Positions 43,455 through 53,318 of a DNA stretch of 64,000 nt are shown piece after piece. A program made the translations under genes and the position numbers. Under the pieces are notes generated by a model. It was not told the origin of the DNA and made no database searches. It worked only from the letters and a program-made list of their open reading frames with translations. This stretch comes from an uncultured bacterium. Lineage in GTDB: Bacteria; Cyanobacteriota; Vampirovibrionia; Gastranaerophilales; Gastranaerophilaceae. The number at the start of each line of letters is the position of its first letter. Position 1 is the first letter of the stretch. The stretch spans positions 16,513 to 80,512 of the forward strand of contig URPS01000004.1 in the NCBI GenBank assembly GCA_900549855.1, read 5' to 3'.

Positions 43455-43860
43455 TAGATTGCCACGAAAATCATAGATTTTCTCGCAATGACGGTTTTAT
43501 TATTGTCATTGCGAGCGTATTTCACTTCACTTTCAAATGTGTAGAGAAACTACAAACTCGTAAGTGTAGTGTAAAATGAAGCAATCCAGTCGCTAGGCTA
43601 GTAGGATGATATTAGCTCAAATATTACACAATGCTAAAGTAATAGATTGCCACGTCACTAACGTTCCTCGCAATGACGGACGGCACTTTGGTAGGTGATA
43701 CGCTCCGTCATTGCGAGCGGGAGCGAAGCAATCCAGTCGTTAGACTAGTAGTGTAACATTCAATCTAAAAAATCAAAAAACAGTAATGGATTGCCACGTC
43801 ACTGACGTTCCTCGCAATGACGAGTGGCACTTTGGTAGGTGACACTACAAGCCATAAAAG
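43455..43860. repeat. Two REPIN-like elements downstream of the GIY-YIG gene
   Basis: The unit 43,505-43,677 carries an extended arm (TTTCACTTCACTTTCAAATG ... GTAAGTGTAGTGTAAAAT). The unit 43,707-43,821 is the short form. Both end CGTTCCTCGCAATGAC like the copy upstream of the gene. A solo half-unit lies at 43,457-43,485. Confidence 0.85.
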
Positions 43861-43924
43861 ACGAAGACGCTGATATTATATTAGCTAAAATTTAATTAAA
43901 CAAACAACAAACACAGAGGTAAAA

Positions 43925-44764
43925 ATGGAATTAAAAACAATTAAGAATAGAATATTTTCAACAGCATTAGCAATGATGCTTGCCGTACCGGCATTTGCAT
44001 CAGTTGCGGTTGCGCCAACTCGTGTTGAAATCAATGCAAACAAAATCAAAGGTAACTACATTACAACTGCAATCGAGGTTAAAGGTGATAGTCAACAGCC
44101 TATGAGATTCAAAATTTACCCTGGGTATTTCACAATTGATAACAAAGGTGAAGTTGTTATGCAGGACAAATCTTCTGACCCGCATGATTTGACTAAAAAA
44201 ATCCGTTTTGTACCTTCGGAGTTCACAGTGGCTCAAGGAAAAAACCAAAAAGTCAGAATTAATATTGCAAATCTCAATCAACTTCCAGACGGCGAAAACA
44301 GAACTATGCTTTATATAGAAGACGTTAATCCTAAGGAAATGAATATTCCAACTGGAAACGCAGGAATTAGCGCTCAACTTATTGTAAAAACAAGAGTCGG
44401 TGTTCCTGTATACGTTGAAAAAGGTAAAATTACCAAAAGTGCTGAGATTGAATCATTAGAAATAACAAAAGGTTCTGACGGACTTTACACAAATATGAAA
44501 ATCTCTAACAAAGGTAATGCAAAAATTCGTTATAGTGCCTCTGTACAAATTATACAAGGCAAGCAGTTAATTGATGAATATTCTACGGCAGAAAGAGTTG
44601 TTGCCGCAAACGGTTATTATGTTGATACGCAAAAAATTGTAACTTCTAATATAAAAAATAGCGGAGAATATACTCTTCGAGTAGTTCTTTCATATTTTGA
44701 TGAAAATGGCAAAAGAAAGAACATAAAAAAAGAAACAAATTTAGTTATAAAAGGTAACATGTAG
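43925..44764 (+). CDS. Periplasmic pilus chaperone
   Basis: The 279-residue product has a signal peptide (~1-26, ALAMMLAVPAFA) and a PapD-like two-domain Ig fold. The mature N-terminus VAVAPTRVEINANKIKG matches the start of archaic/sigma-type chaperones, and FVPSEFTVAQGKNQKVRINI (~98-117) is the F1-strand region that presents subunits. NRTMLYIEDVN (~126) follows. It would hold pilins in the periplasm for the usher. AGAGG precedes the ATG. It is the first gene of a chaperone-pilin-pilin-usher operon. Confidence 0.8.
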   Translation: MELKTIKNRIFSTALAMMLAVPAFASVAVAPTRVEINANKIKGNYITTAIEVKGDSQQPMRFKIYPGYFTIDNKGEVVMQDKSSDPHDLTKKIRFVPSEFTVAQGKNQKVRINIANLNQLPDGENRTMLYIEDVNPKEMNIPTGNAGISAQLIVKTRVGVPVYVEKGKITKSAEIESLEITKGSDGLYTNMKISNKGNAKIRYSASVQIIQGKQLIDEYSTAERVVAANGYYVDTQKIVTSNIKNSGEYTLRVVLSYFDENGKRKNIKKETNLVIKGNM

Positions 44765-44794
44765 TACAAAAAAAAGAAAGGAAGGTTTACCCCT

Positions 44795-45451
44795 ATGAAA
44801 AAAATCACAAAATTTTTACCGGTAGTGTTAGCATTAATGTTAACTTGTCCAGCATTTGCAGCAGTGTCTGATAATGCTAAATCAACAATGACATTGACAG
44901 TTCCAGAATTTATCAACATTACTAAAAATGACAATTGTATTGAAACTGCTACAGCATCATTTGATGACACTTATACAAAAATCACTTTGGATAATGCTAT
45001 GAGCGGTTTGTACACTGTTATTACAAACAAACCTGGTGACAAAGTTAAAATTTCAGCAACAGCTATGGCTGATGGTGTAGAAACTCCAGCTTTGTTTGGT
45101 ACAGATGATAAGAATCTTAAACTAGTTCTTACAAACATTGGTACCGGAAAATATCAAGCAAAGGCAACTGCTATCTCAAATTGCAAAACTGGTCCTGCTA
45201 TTGCAGATAACGCAAATGCAATTTGTTTTAGTCTAACTCCTACAATTACACCCGATGCAGCTTCAGGTGCAAAAGACCCACTTACAGCAACAATGGGTGA
45301 TGATGGTTACGGCGTAACTTATACAATTGATAATGGTAAATATGGTTTTAGCTATGTTTTAAATCAAACAGCTGAATCAAATACGTTCTCAACTCATGAT
45401 ACTAACGGAACATACAAAGCAACACTTACTTTGTCACAAGCAACTCCTTAG
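44795..45451 (+). CDS. Probable major pilin subunit
   Basis: The 218-residue product has a signal peptide (~1-23, VLALMLTCPAFAAV). Its beta-rich mature domain starts TMTLTVPEFINITKN and ends GTYKATLTLSQATP, a layout that fits donor-strand-exchanged pilins (CS1/archaic type). It has mature cysteines in NDNCIETAT, ISNCKTGP and NAICFSL. AAGGAAGG, one of the strongest ribosome sites in the window, precedes the ATG, which suits an abundant subunit. Confidence 0.72.
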   Translation: MKKITKFLPVVLALMLTCPAFAAVSDNAKSTMTLTVPEFINITKNDNCIETATASFDDTYTKITLDNAMSGLYTVITNKPGDKVKISATAMADGVETPALFGTDDKNLKLVLTNIGTGKYQAKATAISNCKTGPAIADNANAICFSLTPTITPDAASGAKDPLTATMGDDGYGVTYTIDNGKYGFSYVLNQTAESNTFSTHDTNGTYKATLTLSQATP

Positions 45452-45472
45452 TAGGAACATAATTAGGAAACA

Positions 45473-46090
45473 ATGAAAACAAGTAATTACGTAACATTTT
45501 TAATATTATTGATTACCGCAGCGGTTGGTGCGGGGAAAGTTTATGGCTATGCAGAAGCTGAAACGTCCGTTTATACGGACGTTCAGCCGACCGTAGCTAT
45601 TTCAAAAGAAACATCATCCATCGAAAATACTTCTGCTAATGGTATGACTGGTGTACATAGCGGATTACAGTCTGTATTTAGTATTCAGACAAACGGAAAT
45701 GACGATAGTTATGATTTCATTATGACTTCCTCAATTCCGGTAGATGGTGGAAGTGTTTCCGCTTATGGTAATGGCGGATGTATATTATTTGCCAACACAT
45801 TGACTTCTCCAACAACTGCTGCAATAGAGGATGCAAAAACCGGCGGAAGTAATAATAAAAACGTAATTGCGTATCCTGTCACCGTTTCTACTACAAATCC
45901 GATGACAGCGGAGTTTCAAAAAAATTATAGTGTGTATGGGGATTGTTATGTAGTAAAAGTTAACAACGGTACAGAAGGAACTGTAACACATATTGTCGGA
46001 CAAACACCGATTTCAGGGACGTATAATATCGGTCAGGATCCGGCAGGTACATATCAAGCAGTGGTGACATTCACTGCTGTGAGTAAATAG
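45473..46090 (+). CDS. Probable minor pilin subunit
   Basis: The 205-residue product has a signal-like hydrophobic segment (YVTFLILLITAAVGAGKVYG, ~6-25). The beta-rich mature domain ends GTYQAVVTFTAVSK, the same closing pattern as the major pilin. It lies 21 bases after it in the operon. It has two cysteines (GGCILFAN and YGDCYVV), possibly a disulfide. A hairpin CTTCTTATATTTGTAAGAAG (about 46,137-46,156) lies between this gene and the usher and could stabilise the pilin mRNA. Confidence 0.68.
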   Translation: MKTSNYVTFLILLITAAVGAGKVYGYAEAETSVYTDVQPTVAISKETSSIENTSANGMTGVHSGLQSVFSIQTNGNDDSYDFIMTSSIPVDGGSVSAYGNGGCILFANTLTSPTTAAIEDAKTGGSNNKNVIAYPVTVSTTNPMTAEFQKNYSVYGDCYVVKVNNGTEGTVTHIVGQTPISGTYNIGQDPAGTYQAVVTFTAVSK

Positions 46091-46236
46091 AGATTTTTCT
46101 CTTAAGGTTAAATAGAAAAAACTAAAGAATGTTGCCTTCTTATATTTGTAAGAAGAAGGAAAACAAAACAAGGCTATAGAAATAGTCACAGATGGAACTA
46201 AAAGTCAGTAAAAGCTGATTGCAAGAGTTCAACAGA

Positions 46237-49200
46237 ATGTTAAATAGAATAAAGAAAAGTTTAATAATTGCTTTTACCGGCATGCTATGTGCATTACCGG
46301 TATTTGCGGTTGATTCAACAGTTTCTTATATTAACATAAATAATAAAGCTTATCAGGATGTAGAAATTGCGATTACAGAAAAGTCGGAGATTCTTGTTCC
46401 ATTCAAACAACTTGCGGATTTATTTAATATCCAATACAACGCAAACAGAGTTGATAAACAAATCGGGTTCAAGACTTTTGACGGCAAAGAAGGTGTGATT
46501 AATCAGAACGGAATTTTTATCCAAGATTACAAAATATCTAACGAAAAACCTGTATTTATGGGTCAAGGGATTATGGATGGCGTGTTTAACGAGGCTTATA
46601 TCACTGCAAATAGTGCTTCTAAAATCTTTGGCGCAAAAGTTTCTGCAAATTTTGAGGACTTAACTCTTAACGCAGAAGTTGAACGTGATATTCCTCTTTT
46701 GCATAATCTAAATAATACAATTGCTGACGATAAGGGTCCTCACGCTTATCAAGATATTGTTGCTCCTAAAAAAGCCGGTAAAATTACGCTAAACACAATC
46801 GGCTTACGCTCATCTTTGTTGAATGATAATATGACAGTTAAAGGTCAAAATTATCGCACTACTAATGATACGTTTTCAGGCAGTACTCAAGCAAGTATTA
46901 ATGGTAAATTTCTAGACGGTAAATATCGTGTTGAAGCAACAGAATATCATTACCGTTCTGATGCGTTTATGTTTGGTGGTATCACCGGTACTTATAAAAA
47001 CAGTGTAAAAGATAAAGAAACAGGTAAAGAAAAAGTTTGGTACGAATTGGGTAAGGTTAAAGGTGTATCAGATATTGATGCAACATTAGGTACAAATATT
47101 TTTGGTGCTCAAGTTTGGAATTATGATTACGAGAAAGAACCTCCTGAAAATTTGAACGGATATGTTAAACCAACTAGCTTGGTAAGATTAACAGTCAATG
47201 ATTTAGAACCGGTTACTTTAAGCACGTATGCCGGTTATTACACGCTTAAGGATGTTCAACTACCTAACCCTGTCAAAAGTATCAAATTGGAAGAAGTCAA
47301 TGAAGATGGGACTATTGAATTAATTAAGGAAGAAAAATATTCAATTTACGGCAACAATAAACCTTTTGAAAAAGAACAAAGAGGTTCAGCTTATGCCGGT
47401 GTTTGGGGATATCAAAACAGATTTTTCCGTGAAGGCGCTAATATTTACCGTGGAAACAATAAGAAGGTTACAGCCGGAATTGATTACCAATATGGTATCA
47501 AAGATAATGTTACTTTCGAATCACGCTTAACCGGTGATAAATTATACGAAAAAAATAGCACGAGTGTTGTTTATAGAATTCCAACCAACGATACACTTTT
47601 AGTAAGTGGTACTCAAAAAAGTGTTAACTATTTAGAAGGTGCAACAACATTAAACAGCGTCGAATGGGTTAATCCAAATAACAAAAATATTAAAGGAAGA
47701 TTTACAGCCGGTGCAAGCGTTGCGCACGACATCAGAGAAGAACATACTCATGCAGGCTATATCGTTAAAGCAACAGGAGATTACGAAAAAGATTTGACAC
47801 AATACCAAAAAGGAATAATCAAGCCAAAAAGAGCTTATGGCAGATTAGAATTATTCCAAACATCACCTGATTTTTATATAGCAAGCAGCGATTCTACTTC
47901 CAAAAACGACAGAACAGGTGGCAAAGTTTCAGGCGGTGTGAACTTTAATTCTACAAGTGCAGGTGGTACTTACAGCAGATATTATTCAAATATGAACCAT
48001 CGCTATAGAGGCGGCACAATTAAATTTGACGAAGCTTCTATCAACGCTTCTACTAAAATTCCTAAAGTCGCAAATTTAAGATTCAACAGCTACTATAGAC
48101 GTGGTGAAAACGAATTAGGCAGAAACAAAAACTACTTCTATGATGCGAATGCTTCTCGTGACCTTGGTCGCTGGGCTAGAATTCAAGCAGGTCGCAGAGA
48201 AAGTTTATACGATACAAAATATGACACTCAGACTATAATGGATAGAAATTATCACTCAAAATACGCTGATAATTACGCTCAATTAGACATTCCAATCCAA
48301 GGAAATCATGGTCGCTTTACACTTGGACATAATATTGTAAGATATAACACTGCAAGTTACCAAAATGGTTACAACATGTTCCGTTTTGGCTACACATTCC
48401 CAACTTGGAAAAGAACAACGCTTGGAGTCGGTTATGGTTTTAGATATAGCGGTCAAGGCGGAAATGATTTCAACGTGAACCTTGCATACCGTGCAAAATC
48501 CGGTCAGACAATGGCTGTAGGTTATCAATATTCACAAAACGGCGGATATTTTATTGATAACATGTTCACACCAACAACAAACAGACATTCAATCAATTTC
48601 ACGTTTAATGACGCATTTCAAGTGTTTCATAATGGTCTGAAATCTGTTGGTGATGAAGATTTGAACAAAGGTATCTTTGAGGCTATTGCATTTGTTGATG
48701 TAAACAAAAACGGCAAATATGACAAGAAAATAGATATTCCGATAAGAGATGTGCCTTTGATTACAAGTTGGACTGGCGAAACATCTTATACAAATAAGCG
48801 TGGAAGAACATTCTCATCTAGCTTAAACCAAGGTGTTTACACTGTTTCTCTTGATATGAACTCTTTGCCAATCACAGTTGCACCGGTAACAAACGATATG
48901 ATTAATAAAAAAGTTAAAATTGACGGCGGACAAACCACACGTTTGGAAATACCTTTAATCAGCACTGTTGGCTCTGTTTCAGGTAAATTACAAATATTTG
49001 ATGACTTTGCAAGAGATTTGAAAATCACTGATTTTGTCGTAGTACTTCTTGATGAAAACGGAGAAGAAGTTAATTACTCAACTGTAGATTCAACCGGTGA
49101 ATACTACATTTCAGGGCTTGCCCCAGGGAAATACACACTTAAATTGGATGAAAAATTTATTGATGCTTACGGATTAGAAGAACTTCCACAAAAAAGTGAA

Positions 49201-49284
49201 ATAAGTGTATTTGTTCAGTATGACTACAACACACCAATTGATTTTACAGAGCAGAATTTGGAGTATAAAACACTTTCGCTCTAA
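46237..49284 (+). CDS. Outer-membrane usher-like protein
   Basis: The 1015-residue product has a signal peptide (~1-25). Residues ~28-105 resemble a copper-amine-oxidase N-terminal (stalk-type) domain (SEILVPFKQLADLFNIQYNA), and the centre is a long beta-rich region with usher features (LVRLTVNDLEPVTLSTYAGY, VTAGIDYQYGIKDNVTFES, alternating beta-barrel strands to ~790). The C-terminus (GIFEAIAFVDVNKNGKYDKK and SGLAPGKYTLKLDE) looks like carboxypeptidase-regulatory/SdrB-type domains. It would form the export pore for the pilins. I start at the ATG at 46,237; the ribosome site is poor. Confidence 0.78.
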   Translation: MLNRIKKSLIIAFTGMLCALPVFAVDSTVSYININNKAYQDVEIAITEKSEILVPFKQLADLFNIQYNANRVDKQIGFKTFDGKEGVINQNGIFIQDYKISNEKPVFMGQGIMDGVFNEAYITANSASKIFGAKVSANFEDLTLNAEVERDIPLLHNLNNTIADDKGPHAYQDIVAPKKAGKITLNTIGLRSSLLNDNMTVKGQNYRTTNDTFSGSTQASINGKFLDGKYRVEATEYHYRSDAFMFGGITGTYKNSVKDKETGKEKVWYELGKVKGVSDIDATLGTNIFGAQVWNYDYEKEPPENLNGYVKPTSLVRLTVNDLEPVTLSTYAGYYTLKDVQLPNPVKSIKLEEVNEDGTIELIKEEKYSIYGNNKPFEKEQRGSAYAGVWGYQNRFFREGANIYRGNNKKVTAGIDYQYGIKDNVTFESRLTGDKLYEKNSTSVVYRIPTNDTLLVSGTQKSVNYLEGATTLNSVEWVNPNNKNIKGRFTAGASVAHDIREEHTHAGYIVKATGDYEKDLTQYQKGIIKPKRAYGRLELFQTSPDFYIASSDSTSKNDRTGGKVSGGVNFNSTSAGGTYSRYYSNMNHRYRGGTIKFDEASINASTKIPKVANLRFNSYYRRGENELGRNKNYFYDANASRDLGRWARIQAGRRESLYDTKYDTQTIMDRNYHSKYADNYAQLDIPIQGNHGRFTLGHNIVRYNTASYQNGYNMFRFGYTFPTWKRTTLGVGYGFRYSGQGGNDFNVNLAYRAKSGQTMAVGYQYSQNGGYFIDNMFTPTTNRHSINFTFNDAFQVFHNGLKSVGDEDLNKGIFEAIAFVDVNKNGKYDKKIDIPIRDVPLITSWTGETSYTNKRGRTFSSSLNQGVYTVSLDMNSLPITVAPVTNDMINKKVKIDGGQTTRLEIPLISTVGSVSGKLQIFDDFARDLKITDFVVVLLDENGEEVNYSTVDSTGEYYISGLAPGKYTLKLDEKFIDAYGLEELPQKSEISVFVQYDYNTPIDFTEQNLEYKTLSL

Positions 49285-49324
49285 TAATAAGTTCTATTTA
49301 ACATGAAAAACATATATATGTTCT

Positions 49325-49352
49325 AAGCTGCCTCCTATATGGCAGCTTTTCT
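49325..49352 (+). terminator. Terminator after the pilus operon
   Basis: AAGCTGCC (49,325-49,332), loop TCCTATAT, GGCAGCTT (49,341-49,348), then TTCTTT. Confidence 0.88.
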
Positions 49353-50029
49353 TTGGTGCTACGGTGCTACGCACGTAGTCATTTGGTCGGCTTCTAGATG
49401 GAACTACAAGATTATATAATAACTACCAACTCCGCCTCAAAGTGGGACTACAAGATTAATGTAATTGTCAGGGTACGCACGTAGACATTGGGTCGGCTGC
49501 ATAGTAAGTACCACTAGATTGTATAGATACTACTGGCTCCGCCTCGAAGTAAGACTACAAGTTTAATGTCTATTTACCCCCGCACGTAGTCATTTGGTCG
49601 GCTTCATTTGGTACTACTAAACTTTATAAATACTCCAAGCTCCGCCTCAAAGTGTGACTACGAGTTATGGCGTATTCCCTCTCCTAGCAGGAGAGGGTTA
49701 GGGTGAGGTAGAAGAAAACGCACGTAGATACTGGGTCGGCTTTCATAAGTTGAAAGTTGAAAGTTGTTTTAAAACAGTTTGTGGTTTTACTTACCAGTAG
49801 TGCCGTTATTGCGAGAAAATCTATGATTTTCGTGGCAATCCAGAAAATATAACCTAACTGGATTACTTCGTTTTACACTACACTTACTAGCTTGTAGGTT
49901 GCATTACACATTTGAAAGTGAAGTGAAATATGTTCCTTGTAATGACGTGGCGCAAGACTACAAACTTAAAATTTGATATATATTTACCTACACACGTATA
50001 CATTTGAAAAGTACTTTACACTATCAAAG
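49353..50029. repeat. Tandem ~107-bp repeats and one REPIN-like copy
   Basis: No gene is seen. Three head-to-tail units begin at about 49,370, 49,475 and 49,580 with GCACGTAGTCATTTGGTCGG or its variant and contain CTCCGCCTCAAAGTG followed by GACTACAAG. A fourth start is at about 49,720. An inverted stretch CCCTCTCCTAGCAGGAGAGG lies at 49,677-49,696. A reverse-orientation REPIN-like unit with the extended arm occupies about 49,802-49,946. Confidence 0.8.
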
Positions 50030-50611
50030 CTATCCATTCCACTCAAAATATCGTTTTTTTTCATCTTTAAGAACAAAGCCATTCTTTTTATAAAACTCTG
50101 AAACACTTCCTGCATCAGCTCTCAATTTAATAACTTTGTCTGCATATTTGTTTTTTAACAAATCAAGCATTTTACTCCCGATATTTTTATACGCCGCTCT
50201 TTGACTCAGAGATGTTTGCTCGGGGTCGACCTGAATATAATTGAGTTCAACAGAATTCTTATCTTCCTTATTTATTTCTGCCATACCTAAAATTTTTGAA
50301 TCATCTAAATCATCAAAATCACTATCTTGCTTTGTCATTATATAAATTTCACAAGGCTCATTTTCTAACTTTGTTTCAGACATTAACATTGCTCTATATG
50401 CAATATTTGAGGCAAATTTTTCTCTATCCCAATTTCTTGCGGCATAAGTTAGCGCCATCACATCAAGCAGATTCTTCCTATCAAATTTTACCCAATTGAC
50501 TAGTTCCGGAGTGTATTCTCCTGTAATAGAATTTAGTTTTTTGATTTCTGCCTTGCATTCGAAATTTGCCCTAAATCCCAAATGATTATTATTTATACTG
50601 CTTATATTCAT
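50030..50611 (-). CDS. GNAT-like acetyltransferase 1
   Basis: The 193-residue product has GNAT features: GMAEINKEDKNSVELNYIQV (~108-127, beta4 and the start of motif A), YKNIGSKMLDLLKNKY (~140-155, acetyl-CoA loop region with a degenerate R/QxxGxG/A), and SVSEFYKKNGFVLKDEKKRY (~168-187, motif B with FYxxxGF). The substrate is unknown. Residues 10-17 contain LGFRANF, a short motif shared with three other proteins in this window. It starts one base after the stop of its paralog upstream, so the two are translationally coupled. Confidence 0.75.
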   Translation of the reverse strand: MNISSINNNHLGFRANFECKAEIKKLNSITGEYTPELVNWVKFDRKNLLDVMALTYAARNWDREKFASNIAYRAMLMSETKLENEPCEIYIMTKQDSDFDDLDDSKILGMAEINKEDKNSVELNYIQVDPEQTSLSQRAAYKNIGSKMLDLLKNKYADKVIKLRADAGSVSEFYKKNGFVLKDEKKRYFEWNG

Positions 50612-50612
50612 T

Positions 50613-51188
50613 TTATCTTTTATTTCGCCAAATAAACTGTACTACATCAGGATCAATCAACTTAAATCCATGTTTTTTATAAAAACCAACTGCGCCGGCT
50701 GAAGAAAATAATGTGATTGCCTTATTGTAAATTCGTTTTGCAGACTCTAACATTGCTTCTCCAACATGAGCAAATTTTCTGTTATTTATTCCGTACTTTA
50801 AAGTTGGTTTAACTTGAAAATATCTGATTTCATCAGGTTCCGCAAGTTTACGCTCTATCAGCATCGCACCTAAAATTTTGCCGTCATCCAGTCTATGAAA
50901 TTTTTTCTTTTGCGTTGTTAATAAATATATTTTGTTATTGTGTTCTGAAAGTTCGCCACGTTCAATTTTTTCTGCTCTATTTGCGATATCACCTGCAAAG
51001 AGTTGACCTTTCCAAGTTTCAGATATATTACAGACTGCATCTACATCTTTGCTATTTTTAGGGTCAAGTTCTACAAAATTCGCTCTTATAGGCTCATAAG
51101 ATTGAGTCTTGTTATTATATTTTTGTATCGGCACTTTTTGTATAAATCGTGCACGAAAATTTATTGTGTTGGTTGTTGCATTCATCAT
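50613..51188 (-). CDS. GNAT-like acetyltransferase 2
   Basis: This 191-residue paralog of the next gene has ILGAMLIERKLAEPDEIRYF (~107-126), FAHVGEAMLESAKRIYNKAI (~140-159) and GAVGFYKKHGFKLIDPD, the GNAT motif B with FYKKHGF. The N-terminus contains INFRARF, the short motif shared with GNAT 1 and both AAA+ proteins. I start at 51,188 (or the adjacent ATG at 51,185) because AGGAG lies upstream and the longer frame begins inside untranslatable sequence. The function is unknown. Confidence 0.72.
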   Translation of the reverse strand: MMNATTNTINFRARFIQKVPIQKYNNKTQSYEPIRANFVELDPKNSKDVDAVCNISETWKGQLFAGDIANRAEKIERGELSEHNNKIYLLTTQKKKFHRLDDGKILGAMLIERKLAEPDEIRYFQVKPTLKYGINNRKFAHVGEAMLESAKRIYNKAITLFSSAGAVGFYKKHGFKLIDPDVVQFIWRNKR

Positions 51189-51254
51189 ACTTGATACAAA
51201 ACTCCTAAAAAATAAATTTGCTACATGATGTAACAAATTTATTTTTTAAGTAAA

Positions 51255-53237
51255 TTATTCAATAACTTTTAAAACTTCATAAATATTCATCTTATGTGAT
51301 TTTCCTCTGATTTCTACATCAGAAATTTTTATTACATCAATAAAGCTCTTAGTTGCTTCATAAGTAGAACTACTTATCAACATTTTTGTTTTGTAAACCT
51401 TGTTATAACTTTCAAGACGGCTTGCAAGGTTAACGGTATCACCAATAACAGTGTATTCCATACGGTTTACGGAACCGATGTTACCAACAAAAACCTCACC
51501 GGTATTAATTCCGATACCGATTTCAATTTTTGGCTTACCTTCTTGCGCCCACTTTTTCTGCAATTCTTTTACTTTCAATAGCATTTCGTAACCGCACTTA
51601 ACAGCATTTGAGGCATGGTCTTTATCTTGAATAGGTTCTCCAAAAATTGCCATAACAGCATCGCCGATAAATTTGTTAATAATTCCATTATACTTGGTAA
51701 TTATAGGTTCCATTTCCGTAAAATATTCGTTCAAAATTTCAGAAACCTGCTGTGCAGACATTTGTTCTGACATAGATGTAAATCCACGAATATCGGAAAA
51801 AAGAACTGTTACTGTAGCTTTTTTACCACCCAAACCAAGATTGTCGATGTTCATAATTACACGTTTCATAACATCTTGTGACATATATTTGCCCATTGCA
51901 GATTTTACTTTTTCTTTGCTTCTGTTTTCCAAAACAAATTTATGCGTGTACCCGATAAGCATAGTAATAACAAACATTACAGGTGGAGTGATTACAAAAA
52001 TAATCGTTTTAAAATAATAACAAATTGCTGCAAGTAAGAAATAACTCGCAATTAGCCCTATAGATAATATTATTGATTTGAATAAATCATTAATACGAAT
52101 TAAGACATAAATTAATATCATGCCCAAAATCGTAAGTAAAATATTTAAACATTTTGGAACAATTTTTATAAAGTCGTTATGAACAATATTATCTATCGCT
52201 GTTGCCTGAATATCGACCCCTGGGTGATTGGAAATCATCGGAGAATTTTTATTATCGTTCAAACCACTGCCGGCTGAAACATTTGCACCAAGAACAACAA
52301 TTTTATTTTTAAATTCATTTGGATTAATCAAAGCTTTTTTGCCGGTCATAATATCATCATAAGAATCCATTATATCAATTGCAGAGTATTTTTTATGAGA
52401 GTATCCTTGATTGTTCATTTTGTAGAATCTCAAAGGTACAATTGATTGATAAACAGTGCTTTTTTGTTTGATTTTGTAATTCAAGTCAGGGAAATAAATC
52501 TGGGAGTTTGTTACTACCATCTTTGGATTTTTATTCTTTAACAAAAATGCTTCTAAAGCCGCAGATGGATAAATTTCGCCTTTATATCTGATTATGTATT
52601 CTTGATTTCTAAAAACTTCGTCCATTGCGTAAGAAGAAATTTTGCCGTCAATAAAACCGGGGATAATGGATACTGAACCGCTGTGTTTTACAACATCATA
52701 ATAAGGTTTAGGAAAAGGCATTATGCTTGAATATCCATAACTCGGAACTGTTATTTTATTAATTGCACCGGTTGCATATTTGGTAAACGCTTCATCATAT
52801 ATTTCGCCAAAATCAGGGTTTTCCCAGCCAACAATATTTGGCATAAAACCAACAACAAGATTATCCATTTGGTTTACAGAATTAAAAAATCGAGTATCAG
52901 AATCAGGATTATCAATATCTAAATTAGAAACAAGTGCATCATGCAAAATAACGTCCGGATGAGCGTAATCTTTCAGGTAAGAATATATTTTGCAGTATAA
53001 ATCACGTTTCCAAGGCCAGCGATAAGTCCCAATAGACTTGTCATCAATAACAATAAGGATAACATCATCACTGCCATAAGTTTGTTTATGCGTATCAAAC
53101 GGCAGTTTCTCTGTTAATACGTGTTTAATCATATAATCATAGGCTTTTGGCTCAACAAAAGTATACGTAACAAAGTATGCAAAAATTAATGCGGCTAAGA
53201 CTATTAAGCTTAGTAAAAAAAGTTTAATCTTTTTCAA
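51255..53237 (-). CDS. CHASE2-domain adenylate/guanylate cyclase
   Basis: The 660-residue inner-membrane sensor has an N-terminal helix (~7-29), an extracytoplasmic CHASE2 domain (~35-345; VILIVIDDKSIGTYRWPWKR, NKIVVLGANVSAG), and three membrane helices (~360-430). The class III cyclase domain (~470-655) contains TVLFSDIRGFTSMSEQ with a metal Asp, INKFIGDAVMAIFGEP with the second Asp, and YTVIGDTVNLASRLE. It would make cAMP or cGMP in response to an outside signal. It faces away from eda. Confidence 0.93.
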   Translation of the reverse strand: MKKIKLFLLSLIVLAALIFAYFVTYTFVEPKAYDYMIKHVLTEKLPFDTHKQTYGSDDVILIVIDDKSIGTYRWPWKRDLYCKIYSYLKDYAHPDVILHDALVSNLDIDNPDSDTRFFNSVNQMDNLVVGFMPNIVGWENPDFGEIYDEAFTKYATGAINKITVPSYGYSSIMPFPKPYYDVVKHSGSVSIIPGFIDGKISSYAMDEVFRNQEYIIRYKGEIYPSAALEAFLLKNKNPKMVVTNSQIYFPDLNYKIKQKSTVYQSIVPLRFYKMNNQGYSHKKYSAIDIMDSYDDIMTGKKALINPNEFKNKIVVLGANVSAGSGLNDNKNSPMISNHPGVDIQATAIDNIVHNDFIKIVPKCLNILLTILGMILIYVLIRINDLFKSIILSIGLIASYFLLAAICYYFKTIIFVITPPVMFVITMLIGYTHKFVLENRSKEKVKSAMGKYMSQDVMKRVIMNIDNLGLGGKKATVTVLFSDIRGFTSMSEQMSAQQVSEILNEYFTEMEPIITKYNGIINKFIGDAVMAIFGEPIQDKDHASNAVKCGYEMLLKVKELQKKWAQEGKPKIEIGIGINTGEVFVGNIGSVNRMEYTVIGDTVNLASRLESYNKVYKTKMLISSSTYEATKSFIDVIKISDVEIRGKSHKMNIYEVLKVIE

Positions 53238-53318
53238 AATAAAACCCCTAAATTTTTCTTAAAAAATTTGACTTACCTGTTCATGATATAATAAATTAAT
53301 AGAAAAGGATACATACAA

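Noticed and set aside
42925..43860. CRISPR array
   Set aside because: The repeats are long, palindromic and unevenly spaced, without regular 30-40 bp spacers, and no cas genes are present.
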